64,000 bases of DNA, taken from NCBI RefSeq assembly GCF_014257025.1, contig NZ_JACMSF010000021.1, positions 1 to 64,000 of the forward strand, written 5' to 3'. Position numbers and translations under genes: made by a program. The notes under the pieces were generated by a model. The model was not told the DNA's origin, made no database searches, and was given only the letters and a program-made list of their open reading frames with translations. Source of the DNA: Streptomyces cupreus. Its GTDB lineage: Bacteria; Actinomycetota; Actinomycetes; Streptomycetales; Streptomycetaceae. Below are positions 43,036 through 53,034 of the stretch, in pieces (the stretch's first letter is position 1; each line of letters starts with the position of its first letter).

Positions 43036-44319
43036 TCAGGACACCGCGCGGCGCAGTCCCTGTACGTCGATCTGTTCCGTCTCGTCGTGCGCCGTCAGGT
43101 CGATGACCTGGCCGACGCCCCGGGACTCCTCGTCGGCCGGCTTGAACTCCGCCTCCGACTCGGCCTTGTGCAGGGCGAGCGCCTCCTGGCCGACGACGTC
43201 GGCGAGGTCCTCGTTCTGCACATCCTCCAGGGCGGCGGGCTCCGCGTCCTTGTGCGTGCCGAAGAAGTCGAAGCCGCCCTCGACCATCGGGCGCCGGGCG
43301 GGCGCCGACGGGACGACGGCCACCGCGGTCGGCGCGACGAAGTGTCCGGCGGGCTGCTGTGCGGGCAGGGCCGGCTTGCCCGTGGTGGTGGCGGCCGCGT
43401 GCGTGTGCTCCTGCCCGTCGACCGCCTCGGGCTTCCCCTGCGCCTCGTCCTCCTGCGCGACCGAACCGGTCTTCACGGCCTGGTCGTTCGAGGAGCGGCC
43501 GTTCTGCGCGGGGACATCGGCCTGGGCTTCGCCGTGCTCCTTGGCCTGCGCCTCGGCGGACTCCTTCGCCGGGGCGTCGGTGTTCGCCTTCGCGGGGCTA
43601 CCTTCGGACTTGGCCGATGTGTCGCCCTTCACGGGACCGTCGCCCTTCGGCTCGTCGTCCGTCTTCGGGGACTCCTCGGCGTCGAACTTCGACAGCGCCG
43701 CCCGCGCACGCAGGAACAGGCTGGAGCCCTCCGGCGAGAAGACCGCGGGAGTCGTCGGCTCGGAGGACTCGGCCTCGGTGTCGTTCTCGGCGACCGGGGC
43801 TGCCACGGCCCCCGCCTCCTCCTCGGCGGCCACCGGCGCCGGCGGCAACGCGCGCGTGGGCGCCACCGCCTCTATCTCCAGCAGCCGGCGCCCCTCCAGG
43901 GCGCTCGCACGCTCGGTCTCGGCGGTGGCGTACCGGCGCAGCAGCGCCGCGTGCTCGTTGCGCAGCCCCGCGAGCTCGGCCCGCTTGGCCCGCAGCCGCT
44001 GCTCCAGCTTGCCGCGCAGCTCGCGCGACTCGTCGAGGTCGGTCTCAAGTTCGGCGACCCGCTCCTCGAAGCGCCACTCGTCGCTCGCACGCGCGCGTGT
44101 CAGATCGGCGACCTGCTTGCCGGCCTGGATGTCCCAGCGGCGCATGACGACCGCGCCGACAACAGCCGTCGCCGCGGCGGCCGCGGCGAGGCCCCGGAGC
44201 ACCATGGTCTCCGAGAACACCCAGGGGCCGAGCGCGCAGACGACTGAGACGCCTGCGATGGCCGACGGGGGCAGCAGCCTGTGCAAGGGCGGGGAATGGC
44301 GGTGACGTCCACGTGGCAT
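43036..44319 (-). CDS. Membrane protein with coiled-coil and long acidic low-complexity region
   Basis: A 427-residue protein starting at ATG 44319 (MPRGRHRHSPPLHR). The N-terminus has two close hydrophobic helices (AIAGVSVVCALGPWVF and LRGLAAAAAATAVVGAVVM). A coiled coil of about 80 residues follows (DEWRFEERVAELETDLDESR, LRAKRAELAGLRNEHAALLR). The rest is a 230-residue disordered region rich in Glu, Ala, Lys and Pro, ending in a conserved block (FDFFGTHKDAEPAALEDVQ, EEQIDVQGL-like end). Reminiscent of scaffold proteins at the division or tip machinery, but I do not recognise a family. Convergent with the PH genes. Confidence 0.78.
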   Translation of the reverse strand: MPRGRHRHSPPLHRLLPPSAIAGVSVVCALGPWVFSETMVLRGLAAAAAATAVVGAVVMRRWDIQAGKQVADLTRARASDEWRFEERVAELETDLDESRELRGKLEQRLRAKRAELAGLRNEHAALLRRYATAETERASALEGRRLLEIEAVAPTRALPPAPVAAEEEAGAVAAPVAENDTEAESSEPTTPAVFSPEGSSLFLRARAALSKFDAEESPKTDDEPKGDGPVKGDTSAKSEGSPAKANTDAPAKESAEAQAKEHGEAQADVPAQNGRSSNDQAVKTGSVAQEDEAQGKPEAVDGQEHTHAAATTTGKPALPAQQPAGHFVAPTAVAVVPSAPARRPMVEGGFDFFGTHKDAEPAALEDVQNEDLADVVGQEALALHKAESEAEFKPADEESRGVGQVIDLTAHDETEQIDVQGLRRAVS

Positions 44320-44710
44320 GGCCAGAAACTTACCGCGCGTAGGCGAATCTTGGAGCCCCGCCCCGTAAAAACACAGCCATTCCGAAGCGTTCACGGAATT
44401 CCGGGCCCACACCAAGATCATTCAATACGCCTGCGCGGTCGGACCCGGCCCTCCGCCGCCCGCTCATCCACTGCAACGTCGCCGGAATCTCCCGCCGCTT
44501 TCCAGGATGATCGACGAGATCCGCGTCAGCTTCGTCGCCTTCACGCGCGCTGTGAACTTCAGCGTGTCCCTGTTCATTTCGCGGCCTTGAAACCGGCTTT
44601 GGCGAGGCGAGTGAACCTCTCCCCCCAAGACACCGTCCTAGAGGGCGCAATGTCGCCGGATGCCCGAATCGGCACCGGATCCAAGCTCTCTCGCAGAACC
44701 ACGGGATGCG
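44320..44710. other. 391-base gap upstream of the DUF2156 gene and the coiled-coil gene
   Basis: No gene of normal size. It contains ATTCCG-N9-CGGAAT (44379-44399), a perfect inverted repeat next to the self-complementary CGGAATTCCG, suggestive of an operator for the leftward gene. A 28-codon frame at about 44506 (MIDEIRVSFVAF) is too short to trust. No -35/-10 pair is convincing. Confidence 0.45.
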
Positions 44711-46144
44711 ATGTCTGTCAGGACAGATGAGGAAATGTCAGGCGGGGTTCCGCGGCGACCCGGCCGCGTACGCCGGCTGCTGCGCGGCCCGCGCCCCGAG
44801 GCAGTACCCCTTCTCGTCGGCAGAGCCTGTGCCCTTGTCGGCCTTCTGGACATCGCCGCGGGCGTCTTCCCGCGCTTCAGGCACAGCCGTACGCACACCC
44901 TCGCCGAGGTGCTGCCCGGCGCGCTCGGACCGTTAGCGGCCGCCCTCTCGCTCAGCGTCGGCGTGCTGTTGCTGCTGCTCGCCCACGGCCTCAAGCGCGG
45001 CAAGCGCCGGGCCTGGCGGGCCGCCGTGGCCCTGCTCCCGGCCGGTGCCGTGGCCCAGTTCGCCTACCGCCACTCCCTGCTCGGCGCCCTCATCTCGCTC
45101 GTCCTGCTGACCGCCCTGCTGCGCCACCGCGACCGGTTCGCGGCGCTGCCCGACCCACGCAGCCGCTGGCGGGCGCTGGCCAACTTCGTCCTCATGGGCG
45201 CCGGTTCACTCGCCCTCGGGCTCGTCATCGTCAGCGCCCACCCGAGGACCCTGGTCGGCAATCCGAGCCTGGCCGAACGCATCACCCACGTCCTGTACGG
45301 CCTGTTCGGCTTCCAAGGCCCGGTCGGCTACCAGGGCGGCACCTCGTGGACCGTCGCCATCTCCCTGGGCGCCCTCGGGCTGCTCACCGCCGTCACCACC
45401 ATCTACCTCGCCTTCCGCCCCGAACACCCCGCCGCCCGCCTCACCCAGGAGGACGAGACCCGCCTCAGGGCCCTGCTGGACAAGCACGGCGGCCGCGACT
45501 CCCTCGGCCACTTCGCGCTCCGCCGCGACAAGGCCGTCGTCTTCTCGCCCAGCGGCAAGGCCGCCGTCACCTACCGCGTGGTCTCCGGCGTCATGCTCGC
45601 CAGCGGCGACCCCATCGGCGACGTCGAGGCCTGGCCCGGCGCCATCGAACGCTTCATGGACGTCGCCAAGGCCCACTCCTGGACCCCCGCCGTCATGGGC
45701 TGCTCCGAGACCGGCGGCGAGGTCTGGACCCGCGAGACCGGCCTGGACGCCCTCGAACCGGGCGACGGGGCGGTGGTGGACGTCGCGGATTTCTCGCTCG
45801 CCGGCCGCGCGATGCGCAACGTGCACCTGATGGTCAAGCGCATCGAGCGAGCCGGTTACGAAACCCGGGGACGACGCGTACGTGACCTCGGCGAGGCCGA
45901 GCCGGACCGTATCCGCCGCGCCACCGACGACTGGCGCGGCACCGACACCGAACGCGGCTTCTCCATGCCACTCGGCCGCATCGGCGACCCCTCCGACGGC
46001 GACTGCCTCATCGCCACCGCCCACAAGCAGGACGACCGACCCGGCCCCTACGGCGACCTCAAGGCCGACCCCGGCATGAACGAACTCCTCATCGTCGGCG
46101 CGGGCGAGCCGCGCTTCGTCGTCTACCGCGCCTCCGCGGCGTGA
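44711..46144 (+). CDS. DUF2156 (MprF/LysX-like) membrane protein with a shortened, eroded C-terminus
   Basis: A homologue of bacterial phosphatidylglycerol lysyltransferase-like proteins: about six transmembrane helices (VPLLVGRACALVGLLDIAAG onward) and a cytoplasmic DUF2156 domain with HFALRRDKAVVFSPSGKAAV, SGVMLASGDPIGDVEAWPG and MGCSETGGEVWTRETGL. After CLIATAHKQDD the sequence departs from the family as I remember it: GDLKA joins directly to DPGMNELLIV, which joins GAG and then EPRFVVYRASAA and stops. Conserved blocks such as HFVPWG...SLDLMRRD and SLNFAMFRSALARGE are missing, all in frame. The 477-residue length is about 100 short. It may be non-functional. I chose ATG 44711; ATG 44660 is also possible. 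Confidence 0.75.
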   Translation: MSVRTDEEMSGGVPRRPGRVRRLLRGPRPEAVPLLVGRACALVGLLDIAAGVFPRFRHSRTHTLAEVLPGALGPLAAALSLSVGVLLLLLAHGLKRGKRRAWRAAVALLPAGAVAQFAYRHSLLGALISLVLLTALLRHRDRFAALPDPRSRWRALANFVLMGAGSLALGLVIVSAHPRTLVGNPSLAERITHVLYGLFGFQGPVGYQGGTSWTVAISLGALGLLTAVTTIYLAFRPEHPAARLTQEDETRLRALLDKHGGRDSLGHFALRRDKAVVFSPSGKAAVTYRVVSGVMLASGDPIGDVEAWPGAIERFMDVAKAHSWTPAVMGCSETGGEVWTRETGLDALEPGDGAVVDVADFSLAGRAMRNVHLMVKRIERAGYETRGRRVRDLGEAEPDRIRRATDDWRGTDTERGFSMPLGRIGDPSDGDCLIATAHKQDDRPGPYGDLKADPGMNELLIVGAGEPRFVVYRASAA

Positions 46145-46252
46145 CCCGGACCGCACTGCTTCTCTCGGCTTCTCTCAGCTTTCGTCGCGCCACCAAGAGC
46201 CACAACCCAACCGCGCGACCAGCGGGGCCCGCCCGGGGCCTACGCTGAACGT

Positions 46253-47158
46253 ATGAGCAAGCAGAGCGGACGCGGGCGCGTGGCAGGCCTTCCTGAATGG
46301 GACCGCTGCGCGGTCATGGGAGTCGTGAACGTGACCCCGGACTCCTTCTCCGACGGAGGCCGATGGTTCGACACCACCGCGGCCGTCAAGCACGGCCTCG
46401 CCCTGGTCGCCGAGGGCGCCGACCTGGTCGACGTCGGCGGCGAGTCCACCCGCCCCGGCGCCACCCGCGTCGACGAGGCCGAGGAACTCAAGCGCGTCAT
46501 CCCCGTCGTCCGCGGCCTCGCCTCCGAGGGCGCCACCATCTCCGTCGACACCATGCGCGCGTCCGTCGCCGAACAGGCCCTCGCGGCCGGCGCCGCCCTC
46601 GTCAACGACGTCAGCGGCGGCCTCGCCGACCCCGCGATGATCCCCGTCGTCGCCGACGCCGGCGCCCCCTTCATCGTCATGCACTGGCGCGGCTTCCTGG
46701 AGGGCGGCAACGTCAAGGGCGTCTACGACGACGTCGTCACCGAGGTCGTCGACGAACTGCACGCACGCGTGGAGGCCGTTCTGGCCGGCGGCGTCGCCCC
46801 CGACCGCATCGTCGTCGACCCCGGCCTGGGCTTCTCCAAGGACGCCGAGCACGACCTCGTCCTCCTCGCCCACCTCGACCGACTGCTCGGCCTCGGCCAC
46901 CCGCTGCTCGTCGCCGCCTCCCGCAAGCGCTTCCTCGGCCGGGTCCTGGCCGGGCCGGAGAGCGCGCCGCCGCCCGCGCGTGAGCGCGACGCGGCCACGG
47001 CCGCCGTCTCCGCGCTCGCGGCGCACGCCGGCGCATGGGCGGTGCGCGTGCACGAGGTGCGCGCGACGGCGGACGCCGTACGGGTCTCACGCGCCGTGGA
47101 GGGAGCGCGCGACATCGCGCACGCACCGGGCGCGCACACCCCCGAAGGAGCCCGGTGA
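46253..47158 (+). CDS. folP: Dihydropteroate synthase
   Basis: Condenses 6-hydroxymethyl-dihydropterin pyrophosphate with p-aminobenzoate in folate synthesis; the sulfonamide target. The 301-residue product has the DHPS signatures MGVVNVTPDSFSDGGRW and VDVGGESTRPGATRV, VNDVSGG, and the sulfa-binding VVDPGLGFSKDAEHD. C-terminal VAASRKRFLGRV matches the family. It starts at ATG 46253; the next gene overlaps its stop (GTGA). First gene of the local folate set. Confidence 0.95.
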   Translation: MSKQSGRGRVAGLPEWDRCAVMGVVNVTPDSFSDGGRWFDTTAAVKHGLALVAEGADLVDVGGESTRPGATRVDEAEELKRVIPVVRGLASEGATISVDTMRASVAEQALAAGAALVNDVSGGLADPAMIPVVADAGAPFIVMHWRGFLEGGNVKGVYDDVVTEVVDELHARVEAVLAGGVAPDRIVVDPGLGFSKDAEHDLVLLAHLDRLLGLGHPLLVAASRKRFLGRVLAGPESAPPPARERDAATAAVSALAAHAGAWAVRVHEVRATADAVRVSRAVEGARDIAHAPGAHTPEGAR

Positions 47159-47658
47159 GCGCCCCCCACACCGATGTCGAGCAGGTGGAAGCCGCGAACA
47201 CCGCCTTCTACGAGGCGATGGAGCGCGGCGACTTCGAGGAGCTGTCCTCGCTCTGGCTCACCCCGGCCGACCTCGGCGTCGACGAGAGCTACCACGACCC
47301 GGCCGACACCGGCGTGATCTCCTGCGTGCACCCCGGCTGGCCGGTACTGACCGGCCGCGGCGAGGTCCTCAGGTCGTACGCGCTGATCATGGCGAACACC
47401 GAGTACATCCAGTTCTTCCTCACCGACGTGCATGTCTCCGTCACCGGCGACACCGCGCTCGTCACCTGCACCGAGAACATCCTCAGCGGCGGCCCCGCAC
47501 CCGAGGGCAGTGAGGAGCTCGGCCCGCTCGTCGGCCAGCTCGTCGTCGCCACCAACGTCTTCCGGCGTACCCCGGCCGGCTGGAAACTCTGGTCCCACCA
47601 CGCCTCACCCGTTCTGGCCGAAACCGACGAGGAAGAAGGCGACGACACCCCCTCCTGA
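47155..47658 (+). CDS. SnoaL/NTF2-like protein in the folate operon
   Basis: A 167-residue protein of the nuclear-transport-factor-2 / SnoaL_3 type: N-terminal helix VEQVEAANTAFYEAMERGDFEELSSLW (shown here as its key parts EAANTAFYEAMERGDFEEL and SSLWL), GWPVLTGRGEVLRSYALIM, and the beta-sheet with AGWKLWSHHASPV. It starts at GTG 47155 with GAAGGAG five bases upstream, overlapping folP. The conserved HHAS end is typical of the actinobacterial group. It is placed between folP and folB, so a role connected with pterin chemistry is possible but unproven. Confidence 0.82.
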   Translation: MSAPHTDVEQVEAANTAFYEAMERGDFEELSSLWLTPADLGVDESYHDPADTGVISCVHPGWPVLTGRGEVLRSYALIMANTEYIQFFLTDVHVSVTGDTALVTCTENILSGGPAPEGSEELGPLVGQLVVATNVFRRTPAGWKLWSHHASPVLAETDEEEGDDTPS

Positions 47659-47906
47659 GTGGGTAGGCGCCCCGCAGGGACCAACAAGTGGTTGGAATCA
47701 CGTCGCTCTGGGTAGGGGCGGCTACCAACCCATGAGCCGTCGGGTTCCCCAGGGGAAACACGCGATGAAACCTGCGGACCCCGGCGCGGGCCCATGCCCC
47801 CGTGGAACGGCCCTGTCAGTGCCCGCAGGTAGATTCGTTCGCGGCCGGTGTGCCGCCCGCACACGGTTCGGACCGGCCGCTACCGACGATTGCAGGAGTG
47901 ATTCGC

Positions 47907-48266
47907 GTGGATCGTGTCGCGCTGAGCGGCCTGAAGGCCCGCGGGCACCACGGTGTGTTCCCCAAGGAGCGCGAGGAGGGCCAGACCTTCATCGTGGACC
48001 TCGTGCTGGGCCTGGACACCCGGCCGGCCGCCGCCGACGACGACCTGGCGAAGACCGTGCACTACGGCATCGTGGCCGAGGAGGTCGTGGCCGTCGTCGA
48101 GGGCGAGCCCGTCAACCTCATCGAAACCCTCGCCGAGCGCATCGCCCAGGCCTGTCTGAAGCACGAAGGGGTCCAGGAGGTCGAGGTCCGCGTCCACAAA
48201 CCCGACGCGCCGATCACGGTCCCCTTCGACGACGTGACCGTCACCATCACCCGGAGCCGAGTATGA
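47907..48266 (+). CDS. folB: Dihydroneopterin aldolase
   Basis: Converts 7,8-dihydroneopterin to 6-hydroxymethyl-dihydropterin and glycolaldehyde. The 119-residue product has the FolB features LSGLKARGHHGVFPKEREEG, TVHYGIVAEEVVAVVEGEP, LIETLAERIAQACL and VRVHKPDAPI. I chose GTG 47907 (VDRVALSGLK), which follows AGGAG by 8 bases. A 248-base gap separates it from the SnoaL-like gene; folK overlaps its stop by 4 bases, so folB-folK are coupled. Confidence 0.94.
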   Translation: MDRVALSGLKARGHHGVFPKEREEGQTFIVDLVLGLDTRPAAADDDLAKTVHYGIVAEEVVAVVEGEPVNLIETLAERIAQACLKHEGVQEVEVRVHKPDAPITVPFDDVTVTITRSRV

Positions 48267-48874
48267 CCGCGTTCTTCACCGAGGGTCACAGCGACCCGAC
48301 CGTACAGCCGGTACCCGCCTCCGTCGTCGAGAAGGTCGACGCCGCCGACACCACCCTGCACAACCCGCAGCGAGCCGTGATCTCCCTCGGCTCCAACCTC
48401 GGCAACCGCCTGGAGACCCTCCAGGGCGCCATCGACGCGCTGGAGGACACCCCCGGCCTGCGCATCAAGGCCGTCTCCCCCGTCTACGAGACCGAGCCAT
48501 GGGGCGTCGAGCAGGGCAGCCAGCCCTCCTACTTCAACGCGGTCGTGGTCCTCAAGACCACCCTCCCCCCGTCCTCGCTCCTGGAGCGGGCGCAGGCGGT
48601 CGAGGAGGCCTTCCACCGCGTCCGCGACGAACGCTGGGGCCCGCGCACCCTCGACGTCGACATCGTCGCCTACGCCGACGTCGTCTCCGACGACCCCGCC
48701 CTCACCCTCCCCCACCCGCGGGCCCACGAGCGGGCCTTCGTCCTCGCCCCCTGGCACGACGTGGAACCCGAGGCACAGCTGCCCGGCCACGGCGCGGTCG
48801 CCGACCTGCTCGGCACCGTCACCCGGGAAGGCGTCTCCCCCCGCGCAGACCTGGAACTCCGGCTGCCCGAGTAG
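48263..48874 (+). CDS. folK: 2-amino-4-hydroxy-6-hydroxymethyldihydropteridine pyrophosphokinase
   Basis: Transfers pyrophosphate from ATP to 6-hydroxymethyl-dihydropterin, giving the substrate of FolP. The 203-residue protein has ISLGSNLGNRLETLQGAI, VSPVYETEPWGVEQGSQPSY and the signature RWGPRTLDVDIVAYADV followed by LPHPRAHERAFVLAPW. An N-terminal 37-residue extension is present relative to the E. coli enzyme. It overlaps folB (ATGA) and is followed by the DUF3180 gene. Confidence 0.95.
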   Translation: MTAFFTEGHSDPTVQPVPASVVEKVDAADTTLHNPQRAVISLGSNLGNRLETLQGAIDALEDTPGLRIKAVSPVYETEPWGVEQGSQPSYFNAVVVLKTTLPPSSLLERAQAVEEAFHRVRDERWGPRTLDVDIVAYADVVSDDPALTLPHPRAHERAFVLAPWHDVEPEAQLPGHGAVADLLGTVTREGVSPRADLELRLPE

Positions 48875-48935
48875 TCGTTAAGGTCAAGACGATCGACCAC
48901 AGCCCGTGGAGATCCGGGGGAGCTGAAGGGACACC

Positions 48936-49424
48936 GTGAGAGAGCTGCGCATCAGGGTGCTGGCCGGCGTGTTCGTCGTGGCCGGCGTCCTGTCCTGGGC
49001 GGGCGCCCGCCTCTGGAACTCGATCGGGACCCTGCCGAGCGTCCCCCTGGCCGCCCCCATCGTCCTCGCCCTGATCGCCGCGGTCCTGCTGGCCACGGCG
49101 CTCTCGATCCGCTCCCGCCTCAAGGCCCAGCGCGAGCGTCGCCCCGGCGCCAAGGGCGTCGACCCCCTGATGGCCGCCCGAGCAGTGGTCTTCGGCCAGG
49201 CCAGCGCCCTGGTCGCGGCCCTGGTCGCCGGCATGTACGGCGGCACCGGCGCCTTCCTCCTGGAAGTCCTCGACATCCCCGCCCGCCGCGACCAGGCCAT
49301 CTACGCCGGCTTCTCGGTCGTCGCGGGCATCGCCGTCATAGCGGCGGCCATCTTCCTGGAGCGAGTCTGCAAACTCCCGGAGGACGACGAACACAACGGC
49401 GCAGGGGCGGCACCGGCGGCGTGA
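48936..49424 (+). CDS. DUF3180 membrane protein
   Basis: A 162-residue protein with about four transmembrane helices (VLAGVFVVAGVLSWAGARLW; APIVLALIAAVLLATALSI; ALVAALVAGMYGGTGAFLL; AGFSVVAGIAVIAAAIFLE) belonging to the actinobacterial DUF3180 family, which is regularly encoded after folK. Function unknown. It starts at GTG 48936 with GAAGGG upstream and converges on folE with a 13-base gap. Confidence 0.88.
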   Translation: MRELRIRVLAGVFVVAGVLSWAGARLWNSIGTLPSVPLAAPIVLALIAAVLLATALSIRSRLKAQRERRPGAKGVDPLMAARAVVFGQASALVAALVAGMYGGTGAFLLEVLDIPARRDQAIYAGFSVVAGIAVIAAAIFLERVCKLPEDDEHNGAGAAPAA

Positions 49425-49437
49425 CGCCGTACGGCCG

Positions 49438-50043
49438 TCAGTGCGCCATGATCAGGCTCATCGCCTCGTTGCGCGTGGCCGCGTCCCGCAGCTGACCGCG
49501 CACCGCCGAGGTGATGGTCTTCGCACCGGGCTTGCGGATGCCCCGCATCGACATGCACATGTGCTCGCACTCCACGACCACGATCACGCCCCGCGGCTCA
49601 AGGATCTCCATCAGGGAGTCCGCGATCTGCGTGGTGAGTCGTTCCTGCACCTGAGGGCGGCGGGCGTAGACATCGACGAGCCGGGCCAGCTTGGACAGCC
49701 CGGTGATCTTGCCGGTGGTGGCCGGGATGTACCCGACGTGCGCCACGCCCCGGAACGGCACCAGATGATGCTCACAGGTGCTGTACACCTCGATGTCCTT
49801 CACGAGCACCATCTCGTCGTGCCCGATGTCGAACGTCGTCGTCAGCACGTCCTCGGGCTTCTGCCACAGCCCCGCGAATATCTCCTTGTACGCCCTGGCC
49901 ACCCGCCCCGGCGTCTCCCTCAAGCCCTCCCGGTCCGGATCCTCGCCGACCGCGATCAGCAGTTCGCGTACGGCGTTCTCGGCGCGCTTCTCGTCGAACT
50001 CGCCGATGCGGCCCTCGCCGTCCAGCGTGACGGGGTCGGTCAT
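49438..50043 (-). CDS. folE: GTP cyclohydrolase I
   Basis: Converts GTP to 7,8-dihydroneopterin triphosphate, the entry step of folate and pteridine synthesis. The 201-residue product has the zinc-binding STCEHHLVPF motif (C90, H93), the third zinc ligand C163 in EHMCMSMRG, and SKLARLVDVYARRPQVQERL. Length matches the homodecameric type I enzyme. ATG 50043. It lies downstream of ftsH on the same strand and faces the folP-folK genes. Confidence 0.96.
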   Translation of the reverse strand: MTDPVTLDGEGRIGEFDEKRAENAVRELLIAVGEDPDREGLRETPGRVARAYKEIFAGLWQKPEDVLTTTFDIGHDEMVLVKDIEVYSTCEHHLVPFRGVAHVGYIPATTGKITGLSKLARLVDVYARRPQVQERLTTQIADSLMEILEPRGVIVVVECEHMCMSMRGIRKPGAKTITSAVRGQLRDAATRNEAMSLIMAH

Positions 50044-50108
50044 GTGGTGCCTCGTTCCTGTGCGGGTGGCGCGTGTGGGTCACGCGTCTGAACTGCGGAC
50101 ATACGACG

Positions 50109-50179
50109 ATGCCGCGCCCCCCAGGCTAAAACCAGGGGAACGCGGCATCCATTCCGGCCCCGGCGAGGTCACCGGGGCC
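50109..50179. terminator. Hairpins between ftsH and folE
   Basis: Two stems: GATGCCGCG (50109-50117) with CGCGGCATC (50141-50149), reinforced inside by C-runs against GGGG, and GGCCCCGG (50156-50163) with CCGGGGCC (50172-50179). They follow the ftsH stop at 50184 in its reading direction. No U tract, so they may attenuate rather than fully stop transcription into folE. Confidence 0.5.
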
Positions 50180-50183
50180 CGGG

Positions 50184-52217
<2,034 letters not shown>

Positions 52218-52422
52218 CCATACGGAGCGGTGTCGCCCCGTCCCTCCTGCCATAGTGAGTTTGATAAGACAGTTCTTCTGACGGTACCCCAGCATCGGCC
52301 TGAAGCCGCACGGCGGCTGGCAATCCCGTCTCTGCATGCTCCAACGGCGCGAACCGCGCTGGGGTTCCCGATCGTCCTACAAGCGTCGCCCTTGTGGCTC
52401 AGTCACCGGCCGAGCCACAAGG

Positions 52423-53001
52423 TCAGCCACCGTAGACGTGAGGCGCGAGCGTACCGACGAACGGGAGGTTGCGGTACTTCTCGGCGTAGTCGAGGCCGTA
52501 TCCGACGACGAACTCGTTGGGGATGTCGAAGCCGACCCACTCGACGTCGATGGCGACCTTGGCGGCGTCCGGCTTGCGCAGCAGGGTGCACACCTTGAGC
52601 GACTCGGGCTCGCGGGAGCCGAGGTTGGACAGCAGCCAGGACAGGGTCAGGCCGGAGTCGATGATGTCCTCGACGATCAGGACGTGCTTGCCCTTGATGT
52701 CGGTGTCGAGGTCCTTGAGGATCCGCACCACGCCGGAGGACTGGGTGCCCGCGCCGTAGGAGGACACGGCCATCCAGTCCATGGTGACGGGGGTGGACAG
52801 CGCCCGGGCGAGGTCCGCCATCACCATCACCGCGCCCTTGAGGACGCCGACGATGAGCAGGTCCTTGCCCGCGTACTCCGCGTCGATCTTCGCGGCCAGC
52901 TCGGCCAGCTTCGCGTCGATCTCTTCTTTGGTGATGAGCACCTGCTGAAGGTCGGCACCCATGTCTTTCGCGTCCACCCGCATCACTTTCGGTCGTCCCA
53001 C
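52423..53001 (-). CDS. hpt: Hypoxanthine phosphoribosyltransferase
   Basis: Purine salvage: hypoxanthine or guanine plus PRPP to nucleotide. The 192-residue product carries the PRPP-binding motif VLIVEDIIDSGLTLSWLL and the family features LLIVGVLKGAVMVMADLAR, SSYGAGTQSSG and VVGYGLDYAEKYRNLPFVG. I give the GTG at 53001 with its GGGGGG-rich site; ATG 52983 (MRVDAKDMG) is a likely alternative matching the usual annotation. Situated between tilS and ftsH, the conserved actinobacterial order. Confidence 0.95.
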   Translation of the reverse strand: MGRPKVMRVDAKDMGADLQQVLITKEEIDAKLAELAAKIDAEYAGKDLLIVGVLKGAVMVMADLARALSTPVTMDWMAVSSYGAGTQSSGVVRILKDLDTDIKGKHVLIVEDIIDSGLTLSWLLSNLGSREPESLKVCTLLRKPDAAKVAIDVEWVGFDIPNEFVVGYGLDYAEKYRNLPFVGTLAPHVYGG

Positions 53002-53034
53002 CGGCCGTCCGCCCCCCTTGGCGGGGGTAAGGAT

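Noticed and set aside
44506..44592. Short 28-codon frame in the gap upstream of the DUF2156 gene
   Set aside because: No convincing ribosome site, no recognisable features and a length at which chance is likely.
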